Source: Leptospira venezuelensis | Lineage (GTDB): Bacteria > Spirochaetota > Leptospiria > Leptospirales > Leptospiraceae | Assembly: GCF_002150035.1 (NCBI RefSeq) | Contig: NZ_NETS01000011.1 | Coordinates: 832,130 to 896,129 of the forward strand | Length of the DNA stretch: 64,000 nt | Reading direction: 5' to 3' | Shown: piece by piece, positions 42,065-51,176 of the stretch | Numbering within the stretch: the stretch's first letter is position 1 | Layout of the letters: each line of letters starts with the position of its first letter | Position numbers and translations under genes: made by a program | Notes under the pieces: model-generated | Seen by the model: the letters and a program-made list of their open reading frames with translations, nothing else | The model's database searches: none | What the model was told of the DNA's origin: nothing

Positions 42065-43228
42065 TTATAATCCTAATTTTCCTTCGAATAATAAGACGAT
42101 ACATCCTATTGCAGATCCAACTAAAAAACCTAATAAACTTCCGTTGATCCGAATCTTCTCCAAGACTCTTCTGGTCTTAAGTTCCAAATTCTCCCTGAAT
42201 TGTTTGGGCTCCAATAATTTCAGTCCTTTAGAGATCTGATCTCCCACATATTGTGAAACTGATTCATTTGTTTTAGAACTTAAAAATTCCAAGAACGAAC
42301 GAATTGGGCCATATTCTCGCAGATTTTCTAATTTAGAAATTTCTTCCTTATGGGTTAGAACCACTTCGCTAATTAATCGATTCAACTGTTCTCTACCGAA
42401 ATCTGCTAAAGCGCGAACTGCTTCTTCTCTTCTTTCAACAGGTAATTCGTTCCAAGAACCTATGTATAACTCTACACATTCAGAGAAAATTGAATATAGT
42501 TCGAATAGGACTTCTTCCTCTTCTGATTCAAAATCTTTTCCTTCTTTCAGACCTTCTCCGAATTCCTTAATTCTTTTGCGTGGATCTATGAGCCAGATCA
42601 AAGGTTTTGCAAGAAAAGAAAGTCCCTTAGTGATCCTTTGAACTCTCTCTCCAAAATCCTGGTGATCCGAAACCTTCATCAAGGTTTCTCCCACTAAAAA
42701 TCGAACTGTGGAAAGTATCTCCGTACGACTATTCAGCTCATGTAAGATTTGTTTATCAGCCCCAGAAAATTTAAAATTAGAAACATATAATACTATATCC
42801 TCCTCTATTTTATCCCAGATCAGATTCAGAAATTCTCTAACTTCCTTTTCTCCTTTTAGATGTGTATCTAAAAGCTCTCGGATTGCCTGGATATTTTCAG
42901 GCTCATCCAGGATCCCATCTAAATAAGATTTTAATTTATGTTCGCTGATCAGGTCAGAAGATACCCAGCGACCAATTTCCTCTGCGATTGTTTCACTTTC
43001 GGATTCAACTGCCTTGTAGGTTTTCCAAACAGCAAACCAGTCGCAAATCGCTCCGACAAGTCCACCTTCTAAGCCATGAATGAAAATATTTCCCCAAATA
43101 TAGAGACTCCATTTTTGCCAAAGCCCCAAAAGAAGAATACTTCCGAATAGCACCAAAAGTGAATTCGAAACAAATTGAAGTTTAGAGTACGGCTTATTGC
43201 CGTACGGAGTGATCAACGGAAAAACCAC
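42065..43228 (-). CDS. DUF445 membrane protein, 387 aa
   Basis: The pattern of an N-terminal helix pair, the conserved GGLVGAICDWFAVWKTY segment, a long helical soluble domain and a C-terminal helix (GFLVGSAIGCIVLLFEG) matches DUF445 (YheB/YjiN-like). Function is unknown in general. The start appears to be GTG 43228 within the end of the upstream gene; TTG 43216 is an alternative with better spacing from AAGGAAGG. Overlap with the large membrane protein gene by 16 bases implies one transcript. Confidence 0.82.
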   Translation of the reverse strand: MVFPLITPYGNKPYSKLQFVSNSLLVLFGSILLLGLWQKWSLYIWGNIFIHGLEGGLVGAICDWFAVWKTYKAVESESETIAEEIGRWVSSDLISEHKLKSYLDGILDEPENIQAIRELLDTHLKGEKEVREFLNLIWDKIEEDIVLYVSNFKFSGADKQILHELNSRTEILSTVRFLVGETLMKVSDHQDFGERVQRITKGLSFLAKPLIWLIDPRKRIKEFGEGLKEGKDFESEEEEVLFELYSIFSECVELYIGSWNELPVERREEAVRALADFGREQLNRLISEVVLTHKEEISKLENLREYGPIRSFLEFLSSKTNESVSQYVGDQISKGLKLLEPKQFRENLELKTRRVLEKIRINGSLLGFLVGSAIGCIVLLFEGKLGL

Positions 43229-45690
43229 CTTCCTTTCACAAAGGAGGAGAATATAAAAAATAAAGGTAGAAGGAAAAGTATAATGGTCAAGAAAACCGAA
43301 TTCCCTTTCACAAATTTTAGATCCGAATTTTGCTTTTGAGAACAGATTAAAATTTCATTCCTTTGGGTTTGGAATAATATTCCACCTTCTGCATCTTCCC
43401 AACTAGGAAAAAAGGATCTTCTGACGAGTTTACAATTATGATTTCCTAATGCAGTCGACACCGGTTTTTCTGCGGAAGACACTTCAGGACCAGTAAAAAC
43501 TTCTTCATCTGAAAAAATACGAGGGAGTATCGGAAGTTCCGACAATAATACAGGCTCTTTTGGTTTTTCTTTTACAGGGAAAAATCTACCTAAAAATTCA
43601 TTTCTATCAGAGAAAGATAAATCTCCGTATTTGGATTTAAATTCCTCCTTCCAAGCAGTATCTTCCTTCGGAACATTTAATACGAGCAGACCTTGAAACC
43701 ATCTACTATAATTCGGACCTATTGCCTCTATCTCTTTTTTACCGATGCGAGCGAGTACAATTCCAGCATCCAGTCCCTCATGCAAGATCGCTTCATTTGT
43801 ATTGTATAAGAATCTTTTAGGGCGAAGTGATTTCCCTCCACTCAGTTCCTTATAATCTGCGACTCCCCAAGGTTTTTCAGTCAGGACCGCGATGTCCGCA
43901 CCGGGGTTTTTCACCTTGAACAAAAATAAGAAAGATTTATTCTCCAATTCTTTTTCATATGTTTCAGAAGGAGAATCGTTTGTTCGTAATCCTTCTCTAT
44001 TCACCCAACCTCTTAATAATTCAAATCGAGTTGGATTCAATTTTAGAATTTTATAAAGTTTTTCAGTAGAACCTATAATATAAGAAGTTCCGTTTGCTTG
44101 TAGAAACCGATGCAACCCGATGCCTACGTCTTCCAAAGAGAGTTCTTCTTCATAACCTGGATTTTTTTTCCAAGCAGTCCAAGGAAGATAACGACTCAAA
44201 TATGGTTGAAGCGCAAGAGAAGTCAAAGAGGCATCCGCTTCCATTCCGAGTAGATTCCTATGTCCTGCTCTTCTGATCAATAGTCCTAATGTAAAAGGGC
44301 TGTCTCCCCATTTTCTGTGAGAATCAATTTCTGGAAAAATTTTGGAATCTTTAGGAAGTTCAGAAAGTGCAACTTCTACATCTTTCATCTCCATAGCTGA
44401 AAAACTATCTTTTAAAAATGTGGTATTCTCCTTCCATTCCAACTCCGGATGCCATAAGAAAAATCTTACTAACGCAAAAAATAAAAGTGCAGCGACTGAA
44501 TATTGTGCGACCAGAGAAGAAGTTTTATTCTTCAATAAATGAACTGCTGTTTCTAATCCGGAAAAAGTTAAGAATAGTAAAGAAAGATCTAATGCCCTAT
44601 ACCAAGGAAAGCCTAAACCTGGAAAAAATTTAGAAAGAGAAGTATCTACTCCGATCCAATAAAAGATCAAACTGGCAAAGAAAACGAATCTGGAAGCAGG
44701 AGGAAATATTTTACGCTTCAGGATAGAACGAATTCCTAATAAGAACAAAGCGGGAAATACTACCTGAATCCAATGAAGCCCTATAATAAAATTCCATAAG
44801 AAAGCAATCACTCCACTTCCTTCCCAAATCGGCTTCAATGCCCCCGAACCTAAAATAGAGATTAGCCCCGGAGTTGTATCCATTGGAAAAGTTTCTGCGC
44901 GGTACGAAGAATATTTCAAAAAATTCCACCATACCGGCGTTGCTACAAACAATGGGATGAAGAATGCAATGGAGAAGGCTCTTTTCCCAAGTTCTTCTCC
45001 CAAAAATAAGAAATAAATTAAGAGAGAAACCAAATAAAACAAAGAAGAAGGAAGATCAGAATAATAGACACAAGCGCTTACCGCAAGGTACTTGGAAAGG
45101 GAAGATAATTTCCCGGTGGTCCTATACTTTTCTAAATAATAAAATCCTAATAAACTCCAGCCAAGTCCGAAAAATCCGGTCACCGAACCACTGAATAATC
45201 CCACTAAGGAAAGCCCGAATGGCTCTTCTCCCGCGCACAAAAAGAAAAATAAAAGCCCTGACATCGCAAGCATTACGGTATTTGCTCTATGATTGGTTTC
45301 ACTTAAGAGCAAAAGACTGAACTTGATAAACGCATATGTAAAAAGTAATATAGAAAGTAGGACTCCTATATTAAAAGAAAGAGAAAGTGAGGACCAGAAG
45401 AAGATCGTTTTATGAAGTACGGCGACCAAAAAATAAAAGAATGGAGGCTGGAAATAGAAGACAGGCATTCCAGAAAACCAACGGCTATCATAACCCAAAG
45501 ATTGGCCGTTGTCCAAAAATGAATCGTAGATCTCTGCCAAATGGGTTTGAGCATGAAGGCTCCAACCTGAAAGAGTATCCTCGCTAAATAAGAATCTGAA
45601 TTTAATGATGAGAACTAAGAATGAGGCGAGTAGTAATAAGGGCCTTCGCCAAGCCGGAGCAAGTCTCCATTTTTTCTGAAAAAAAGGCAT
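43213..45690 (-). CDS. Large polytopic membrane protein, GT-C-like, 825 aa
   Basis: About 12 transmembrane helices in the first 430 residues precede a large extracytoplasmic domain (about 440-800) and a final helix near the C-terminus. The N-terminal WSLHAQTHLAEIYDSF with GYDSRWFSGMPVFYFQPPFFY matches the first loop of GT-C-like and 6-pyruvoyl-tetrahydropterin-synthase-related membrane proteins, which transfer sugars from lipid carriers or are uncharacterised. I start at ATG 45690; an upstream TTG adds 13 residues, and neither has a good ribosome site. Donor and acceptor unknown. Cotranscribed with DUF445. Confidence 0.78.
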   Translation of the reverse strand: MPFFQKKWRLAPAWRRPLLLLASFLVLIIKFRFLFSEDTLSGWSLHAQTHLAEIYDSFLDNGQSLGYDSRWFSGMPVFYFQPPFFYFLVAVLHKTIFFWSSLSLSFNIGVLLSILLFTYAFIKFSLLLLSETNHRANTVMLAMSGLLFFFLCAGEEPFGLSLVGLFSGSVTGFFGLGWSLLGFYYLEKYRTTGKLSSLSKYLAVSACVYYSDLPSSLFYLVSLLIYFLFLGEELGKRAFSIAFFIPLFVATPVWWNFLKYSSYRAETFPMDTTPGLISILGSGALKPIWEGSGVIAFLWNFIIGLHWIQVVFPALFLLGIRSILKRKIFPPASRFVFFASLIFYWIGVDTSLSKFFPGLGFPWYRALDLSLLFLTFSGLETAVHLLKNKTSSLVAQYSVAALLFFALVRFFLWHPELEWKENTTFLKDSFSAMEMKDVEVALSELPKDSKIFPEIDSHRKWGDSPFTLGLLIRRAGHRNLLGMEADASLTSLALQPYLSRYLPWTAWKKNPGYEEELSLEDVGIGLHRFLQANGTSYIIGSTEKLYKILKLNPTRFELLRGWVNREGLRTNDSPSETYEKELENKSFLFLFKVKNPGADIAVLTEKPWGVADYKELSGGKSLRPKRFLYNTNEAILHEGLDAGIVLARIGKKEIEAIGPNYSRWFQGLLVLNVPKEDTAWKEEFKSKYGDLSFSDRNEFLGRFFPVKEKPKEPVLLSELPILPRIFSDEEVFTGPEVSSAEKPVSTALGNHNCKLVRRSFFPSWEDAEGGILFQTQRNEILICSQKQNSDLKFVKGNSVFLTIILFLLPLFFIFSSFVKGRWFFR

Positions 45691-45755
45691 GCCGAGAGGG
45701 TAAGGAAAACCCCTGGAATTGACAAGCAAAAGAGGATATTACGAGAGAAGGATTC

Positions 45756-45773
45756 GCCCCGGTTGATCGGGGC
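45756..45773. other. Stem-loop between the small protein gene and the large membrane protein gene
   Basis: GCCCCG and CGGGGC form a 6-bp stem around GTTGAT. No T run follows it on the minus strand, so it is not a standard terminator; it could be an mRNA 3' stabiliser or attenuator. Confidence 0.45.
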
Positions 45774-45786
45774 AAAAAGAGGAAGA

Positions 45787-45921
45787 CTATTCCTCTTTTA
45801 CATTCTCCTGAACGTACTTTCTAAATTCAGCTTCGCTCATTTTGTCCGCATACAATGGATACAAAGCTGTAATCAACTCTTCCAAGGTGGGGAATTTTGC
45901 CCCGTCGAGCTTGAATGCCAT
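45787..45921 (-). CDS. Small soluble protein, 44 aa
   Basis: A short reading frame with AGAGGA seven bases before ATG. The peptide MAFKLDGAKFPTLEELITAL, continuing with YPLYADKMSE and AEFRKYVQENVKEE, has a natural amphipathic, acidic helical character and balanced composition, unlike random frames. No known family comes to mind. It lies upstream of the large membrane protein gene on the same strand, with a stem-loop between them. Confidence 0.65.
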   Translation of the reverse strand: MAFKLDGAKFPTLEELITALYPLYADKMSEAEFRKYVQENVKEE

Positions 45922-46067
45922 AGGGTCCTCTGCAAGGTAACGATTTCGGGATCCATTCTTAAAAGTATGAACCCGTTCACCTTCTCTCTAACCATGATTT
46001 TCGGGGTCCAATACAATAAAACTAGAAAACGATCCAATATTCCCGAAAGAAGAAATGTTTTACTGAG

Positions 46068-48110
46068 TTAGGAACGTTGGTCTTCTATTCCTAAGACTAG
46101 TATATCGTCTTTTGGTTCTGAACTTCCTAAAAATCTGAAAAGATCTTCCTGGATGCCGCTTAATAATTCTTCTAAACTTTGAGAGTCTCCAGTTCTCAAT
46201 GAAGCCAATACTCTTTCGATTCCGTAAAAATCTCCAGGCAATCTGGAAGATTCAGAAAGTCCGTCCGTAAAACAAAGTATTCTAAAACCTGGAGTGAGTA
46301 ATATTTCCTTATCTTCGAAATGGAAATTTTCTAAAAGACCTACTAACGGGTTTTCGCATTCGATAATATGTTCTTCGTCTTTTGTCTGGACTAAAACGGG
46401 AGGAGATCCTGCCAAAGAAAGAGTAAGTTTTTTGCCGTCAGGAGAAATTTCCAAAATGGATGCGGAGAAGAATGTGGACACCTTTCCGTATTTACCATGG
46501 AATTGGGAGCCTATCTCAGAGAGTAGTTTTCCGGGACTTTCTTCTTTTAACCTTAAGTCTTCGTAAACACTTCGGATCAGTATTGTAATGAGTGCTGCTT
46601 GTATCCCATGCCCAGTTGCATCCGCTAAAAAGATACGGATCTTTCCGTTAGGCAATTCGACGAGATCATAAAGATCGCCCCCTACTTCCGCTAAAGGTTT
46701 ATGTAAAATCCCAAAGTTGATCTTTCCGATCTTCTTTGCAGAAGTATCTTCTAAATTTAAGAGTCCCTTTTGGATCTCTCTTGCAACATTCAGATCGTTT
46801 TGGATGAGACGAAGTGCATTTCTGAGTTGTTTGGTCCTTTCTTCTACCCTTCTTTCCAAATTCCTGGAAAGATCCAAAAGTCTATCTAAACTTTCAGAAC
46901 TTCGAATAGATAGAAATACGGATTGTGCGACTATAAATACGAATGCACCAATATTTGTAAAATAACCTGTATCAAGATAAAAGGTCGCGTATAGAATATC
47001 GTGGATCATAGCAGCATACACGAATATAAAACCTGCCAGAATAATAAGTGCACCTTTTCTTCTTCTTAAAGCAGCTTTAGTGAGGGAGAATAATCCGAGA
47101 GTCCCTGCAAGAAACGCCACCAGATAATAGACAGTAATAGTGAAAGTGAATATTCTTACTGGGAATACTAAAACTACTATACAAGCGCCGATTGCGATCC
47201 ACCAAACCAGATCCACAAGAATTCGTTTTAATTCCCTCGGGAAAACAGAAAGTATATAACTTAAAAAAACAGGGATGGCAAGGTAGAACGTTACATATTC
47301 TATTCTAACATAGTGGTGGTATTTTAGAAAATCAAGATATTCAGAAATGATTCTTGTGCCTGAAAAAAGCCCCCTTGCCGCCATGATCACGCAATAAGTA
47401 CCAAAATACATGGAGGCGGCTTCTCCCCTTCTCACTACTGCATAAATAAGATGTAATAGACCTATGCAGAAAAGTCCTCCAGCTAAGAATAGATCCAAAA
47501 ATCTTTCCGCATTCCAGGTTTTCTCCACAGTGGAGGCGGTTCCAAATCGAATAGGTGCCCAAAAACCTCCTAGTCTATGGTCCCTATTCGCAATCTGCAT
47601 GTCTATCGTCAGATCTTCTCCGTCAGGAGTGAACTTCACGAGCTTATTACACCATGCAGGTTTGACTTCAAAAATGGTAATATCTGAAGAAGAAGAAAAT
47701 TCAACTTCTCCGCAAGAAGCTAATAGTTTGCCATTCACATATAAGAAGTAGGAAGAACTTTGCTCTTGTAAGATAAATGCAAGTTCTCCATAATTTCGAT
47801 TTAGTTTAAGTGCAAGTTCGTAGGTTCCGTAACCTTCTCCGAGTCTAGACCCGTTCTTTCCGTTCCAAGAAGAAGGTACACTCACTACCTCATATGAGTT
47901 CTGACTTTCTAATCCGGAACTTTTCCAATACAACCATCTGAATTTCCAAAGCCCTGAAAGTAAGATTGGCCCCTGTTCTTCCAGATCATAATTTTTTAAC
48001 TCGAGCACCCCTTGGACTATAGCAGGATTTTCCACCTTTGCTGAGGACTCGGAACATCCTGAGAAAAAGAATGGGGAAAGGATTAGAGTTAAGAAGAAGG
48101 CCTTTTTCAT
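46068..48110 (-). CDS. 7TMR-DISM sensor with SpoIIE/PP2C phosphatase domain, 680 aa
   Basis: Signalling protein. A lipoprotein-like signal (FFFSGC) precedes an extracellular DISM domain (about 30-190: LSGLWKFRWLYW, YGTYELALKLN). Seven helices follow (about 205-400), then a coiled coil (LDRLLDLSRNLERRVEERTKQL) and a SpoIIE-type PP2C phosphatase: GGDLYDL, FLADATGHGIQAALI, FTDGLSES and DDILVLGIE carry the metal-binding aspartates. Such receptors dephosphorylate anti-sigma-factor antagonists in partner-switching cascades. No antagonist or anti-sigma gene lies next to it, so the target is elsewhere. Alone on its transcript. Confidence 0.9.
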   Translation of the reverse strand: MKKAFFLTLILSPFFFSGCSESSAKVENPAIVQGVLELKNYDLEEQGPILLSGLWKFRWLYWKSSGLESQNSYEVVSVPSSWNGKNGSRLGEGYGTYELALKLNRNYGELAFILQEQSSSYFLYVNGKLLASCGEVEFSSSSDITIFEVKPAWCNKLVKFTPDGEDLTIDMQIANRDHRLGGFWAPIRFGTASTVEKTWNAERFLDLFLAGGLFCIGLLHLIYAVVRRGEAASMYFGTYCVIMAARGLFSGTRIISEYLDFLKYHHYVRIEYVTFYLAIPVFLSYILSVFPRELKRILVDLVWWIAIGACIVVLVFPVRIFTFTITVYYLVAFLAGTLGLFSLTKAALRRRKGALIILAGFIFVYAAMIHDILYATFYLDTGYFTNIGAFVFIVAQSVFLSIRSSESLDRLLDLSRNLERRVEERTKQLRNALRLIQNDLNVAREIQKGLLNLEDTSAKKIGKINFGILHKPLAEVGGDLYDLVELPNGKIRIFLADATGHGIQAALITILIRSVYEDLRLKEESPGKLLSEIGSQFHGKYGKVSTFFSASILEISPDGKKLTLSLAGSPPVLVQTKDEEHIIECENPLVGLLENFHFEDKEILLTPGFRILCFTDGLSESSRLPGDFYGIERVLASLRTGDSQSLEELLSGIQEDLFRFLGSSEPKDDILVLGIEDQRS

Positions 48111-48204
48111 TTTTTAGAAAATCCGCTTTAAACCGAAGTCTGAAGGATCGAATCAAAAAAGCGTTCAAAATAGGAAAAAAATGTTCTAAAATATAAAACC
48201 CTTC

Positions 48205-48235
48205 TTGACAAAAAGAAGGGCATTCCGACTATAAC
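48205..48235 (+). promoter_or_regulatory. Promoter of the sulfate transport operon
   Basis: TTGACA (48205-48210) and TATAAC (48230-48235) are spaced by 19 bases, slightly long for a sigma-70 promoter; an offset -10 would give 18. The start of transcription would fall in or just before the palindrome at 48243. Confidence 0.5.
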
Positions 48236-48242
48236 AGATAAA

Positions 48243-48260
48243 TATCCAATTTATTGGATA
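48243..48260. promoter_or_regulatory. 18-bp palindrome, candidate operator of the sulfate operon
   Basis: TATCCAAT and ATTGGATA are perfect arms around TT. The site lies just downstream of the -10 box, a classic repressor position. The ATTGGA half-site recalls sites of Rrf2-family sulfur regulators, but the regulator is not in the window. Confidence 0.55.
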
Positions 48261-48294
48261 AAAATTCCGAGTTATCGTCGGAAGGGACGTAAAA

Positions 48295-49353
48295 GTGAAC
48301 CTTATGAAAGCAAAATCTGATCATTCTATACTACGATCAATTACCAAAGGAATCGGCGCTCTGGCTTTAACCGCTATCTTCTCCTTATCCGCATATGCGA
48401 ACGATACCCTATTAAACGTTTCTTTCGACCCAACCAGGGAGCTTTACGAAGAAATTAATAAGAAGTTCATTGAGTCTTGGAAGAAGAAGTCTGGCAAAGA
48501 CCTTACCATCCAACAATCCCATGGCGGATCCGGAAAACAAGCGAGAGCCGTAATCGATGGATTAGAAGCCGATGTAGTAACTCTGGCACTTGCTTATGAT
48601 ATCGATAGCATCGTTACAAACGGTGGATCCGTTTCCAAAGATTGGGAGAAAGCTTTCCCGAACCATTCTACTCCATACTACTCTACTATCGTATTCTTAG
48701 TTAGAAAAGGAAATCCTAAAGCGATCAAAGATTGGGACGATGTTGTAAAACCAGGAATTGGAGTAATTACACCAAACCCTAAAACTTCAGGCGGGGCTCG
48801 TTGGAATTATTTAGCAGCTTGGGGATTTGCGAAGAAAAAATACAAAACGGAAGAAAAGGCGATCGAGTTCGTGAAAAACCTCTACAAGAACACTTCCGTT
48901 CTGGACACGGGTGCCAGAGGATCTACGACGACATTCGTTCAAAGAGGAATCGGTGATGTTCTTCTTGCTTGGGAAAATGAAGCAGAACTTGCTCTATCCG
49001 AGTCTAGAAAAGCAAATGGTGGAACAGCTCAATTTGAAGTGGTTTATCCAAGCACAAGTATCCTTGCAGAAACTCCTGTAGCTATCGTTGAAAAAGTTGC
49101 TACTAAAAAAGGAACCACTGAAATAGCAAAAGCTTACTTGGATTTCTTATACACTAAAGATGGCCAAGAAATCATCGCGAAACATTTCTTCCGCCCGAAT
49201 GATGCAGCAATTCTAAAAGCGAATGTTGCTAAATTCCCTAAACTTCAATTATTCGATGTAAGAAGTATTGAAGGTTCTTGGGCGGCAGCTCACAAAAAAC
49301 ATTTCGCTGATGGTGGTCTTTTCGACTCCATCTATGGCGAAGCTAAAAAGTAA
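48295..49353 (+). CDS. Sulfate/thiosulfate ABC transporter substrate-binding protein (Sbp/CysP)
   Basis: Periplasmic sulfate-binding protein of 352 aa. After a signal peptide (AYAND cleavage) come the family blocks LLNVSFDPTRELYEEINKKF, QSHGGSGKQARAVIDGLEADVV, LVRKGNPKAIKDWDDVVKPG, NPKTSGGARWNYLAAWG and STTTFVQRGIGDVLLAWENEA. The protein delivers sulfate to CysTWA for cysteine synthesis. I use GTG 48295, spaced correctly from GGAAGGGA, over ATG 48304. First gene of the operon, closed by an internal terminator that would keep this product in excess. Confidence 0.93.
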   Translation: MNLMKAKSDHSILRSITKGIGALALTAIFSLSAYANDTLLNVSFDPTRELYEEINKKFIESWKKKSGKDLTIQQSHGGSGKQARAVIDGLEADVVTLALAYDIDSIVTNGGSVSKDWEKAFPNHSTPYYSTIVFLVRKGNPKAIKDWDDVVKPGIGVITPNPKTSGGARWNYLAAWGFAKKKYKTEEKAIEFVKNLYKNTSVLDTGARGSTTTFVQRGIGDVLLAWENEAELALSESRKANGGTAQFEVVYPSTSILAETPVAIVEKVATKKGTTEIAKAYLDFLYTKDGQEIIAKHFFRPNDAAILKANVAKFPKLQLFDVRSIEGSWAAAHKKHFADGGLFDSIYGEAKK

Positions 49354-49385
49354 GTAGGAACTACAACTGACCACTTACAAAAAGG

Positions 49386-49411
49386 GAGCCGCCTCAGGGC
49401 GGCTCTTGGTT
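49386..49411 (+). terminator. Internal terminator between binding protein and permease genes
   Basis: GAGCCGCC and GGCGGCTC form an 8-bp stem around TCAG, followed by TTGGTTT. The interrupted T run suggests partial termination, so binding protein mRNA would exceed that of the permeases. Confidence 0.75.
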
Positions 49412-49458
49412 TGACGAAATAGAGCGTTTCTCAAGAATCGACTCAAAGGGTTTCCCGT

Positions 49459-50286
49459 TTGAAACTAATTTTTCGTCCTTATTCTAAAACAAGCTTTGGC
49501 CTCTCTTTAGGACTCACAGTCTTCTACCTTAGCCTTCTAGTCATCATTCCATTATCTGCATTATTTTTTAAATCTGCGACCTTAGGAGTTTCAGGACTTT
49601 GGGAAGTTTTTTCAGAAGATCGGATCCAGCAAGCTTTGTATTTAAGTTTTGGAGCTGGCGGAGTTGCAGCCATAATCAATCTATTTGTGGGATTTTTATT
49701 CGCCTGGGTACTAGTTCGTTATAATTTCCCTGGTAAAAAAATCTTAGATTCACTTGTGGATCTTCCTTTTACTCTTCCAACAGCGGTTGCAGGGATTGCA
49801 CTTACCACAATTTATGCTCCCAACGGTTTTATCGGTAAATATCTTACGCCATATGGGATCAAGATCGCATACACTCCTATCGGGATTGTGATCGCTTTAG
49901 TATTCATCGGATTCCCTTTCGTAGTCAGAACAGTACAACCAATCTTAGAAGATCTTCCTAAAGAATTGGAAGAAAGTGCTTATTGTTTGGGAGCAAGTAG
50001 ATTCCAAACATTTACAAAAGTTATTTTACCTGAATTAATTCCTTCTCTACTTGCAGGAACCAGTATGGCGTTTGCAAGAGGGATAGGAGAATACGGATCG
50101 GTAGTTTTTATCTCAGGAAACCTTCCAGGTAAAACTGAAATTCTTCCGTTACTCATAGTTACCAAGTTGGAACAGTATGAATATGCAAAAGCAACTGGGA
50201 TTGCAGTTTTGATGTTGGTTCTTTCGTTTACGATTATGTTTGGGATCAACTATCTTCAAAACAGAGCTTCTAGGAGACTTGGATGA
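49459..50286 (+). CDS. cysT: Sulfate ABC transporter permease CysT
   Basis: Inner-membrane permease of 275 aa with six helices. The EAA loop reads EESAYCLGASRFQTFTKVILPELIPSL, the segment that docks the ATPase. DLPFTLPTAVAGIALTTIY is typical of CysT/CysU. The start is TTG 49459, nine bases after AAGGG; no ATG fits. The stop overlaps the cysW start (ATGA), so both permease halves are made in equal amounts. Confidence 0.93.
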   Translation: MKLIFRPYSKTSFGLSLGLTVFYLSLLVIIPLSALFFKSATLGVSGLWEVFSEDRIQQALYLSFGAGGVAAIINLFVGFLFAWVLVRYNFPGKKILDSLVDLPFTLPTAVAGIALTTIYAPNGFIGKYLTPYGIKIAYTPIGIVIALVFIGFPFVVRTVQPILEDLPKELEESAYCLGASRFQTFTKVILPELIPSLLAGTSMAFARGIGEYGSVVFISGNLPGKTEILPLLIVTKLEQYEYAKATGIAVLMLVLSFTIMFGINYLQNRASRRLG

Positions 50287-51167
50287 AAGAAACAGAATCC
50301 GTTTGGATCCGCTTGGCTTTGATCTTTTCGGTCTTAGTTCTTGCATTCATTATCCTAATCCTACCCATCACCGTGGTCTTTTTAGAAGCGTTTGCCCAAG
50401 GTTGGGAGGCGTATTTACAAGGATTACAAGACAGTGATACAATTGCTGCAATGTTAATGACATTGAAAGTAGCTGGGATTGCAGTTCCTTTGAACACAGC
50501 ATTCGGATTAACCGCTGCATTTCTTTTAACCAGATTTGAATTTCCTGGTAAAAACATTCTGCTTACGATCATAGATTCTCCTTTTGCAGTTTCTCCTGTA
50601 ATTTCTGGACTGATCTTCCTATTACTTTTTGGAAAACAGGGTTGGATGGGAGATATATTAGAAGAATGGAATATTAAAATTGTATTCAATACTCCAGGAC
50701 TTGTGATCGCAACCGTATTTATCACACTTCCATTTGTTGCAAGAGAATTGATCCCACTCATGCAAAGCCAGGGAAAAGAAGAAGAGGAAGCAGGTATTTT
50801 ACTGGGTGCCTCTCTCTACCAAACCTTTATCAAAATTATTATCCCAAATATTAAATGGGGACTTTTATACGGACTCATACTTTGTAATGCAAGGGCCATG
50901 GGCGAATTCGGAGCAGTTTCCGTTTTGTCCGGACATATTCGAGGAAAGACGAATACCCTTCCTTTACAGATAGAAATGTTATATAACGAGTACAACTCAG
51001 TTGGGGCATTTTCAGCTGCATCAGTACTCGTATTTCTTTCCTTACTTACCTTACTCTTAAAAACAATTTTAGAAAGAAATCTTCATCGCAAAGAAGAAAT
51101 AGAGATCCCAGAAACAACCGGTCTCGGAAAAGAAAATAATACAAATGTTCAGGTTTCCAAATCCTAG
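50283..51167 (+). CDS. cysW: Sulfate ABC transporter permease CysW
   Basis: Second half of the sulfate channel, 294 aa, six helices. The EAA loop is EEEAGILLGASLYQTFIKIIIPNIKWGLLYG. IDSPFAVSPVISGLIFLLLFG matches CysW. It has a polar C-terminal tail of about 35 residues (RKEEIEIPETTGLGKENN). It pairs with CysT and CysA; cysA follows after nine bases. Confidence 0.93.
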   Translation: MKETESVWIRLALIFSVLVLAFIILILPITVVFLEAFAQGWEAYLQGLQDSDTIAAMLMTLKVAGIAVPLNTAFGLTAAFLLTRFEFPGKNILLTIIDSPFAVSPVISGLIFLLLFGKQGWMGDILEEWNIKIVFNTPGLVIATVFITLPFVARELIPLMQSQGKEEEEAGILLGASLYQTFIKIIIPNIKWGLLYGLILCNARAMGEFGAVSVLSGHIRGKTNTLPLQIEMLYNEYNSVGAFSAASVLVFLSLLTLLLKTILERNLHRKEEIEIPETTGLGKENNTNVQVSKS

Positions 51168-51176
51168 GAGAATAGA

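Noticed and set aside
45763..46071. 102 aa plus-strand frame over the 44 aa gene
   Set aside because: It lies antisense to the better-supported small gene and runs across the ends of its neighbours with no ribosome site.
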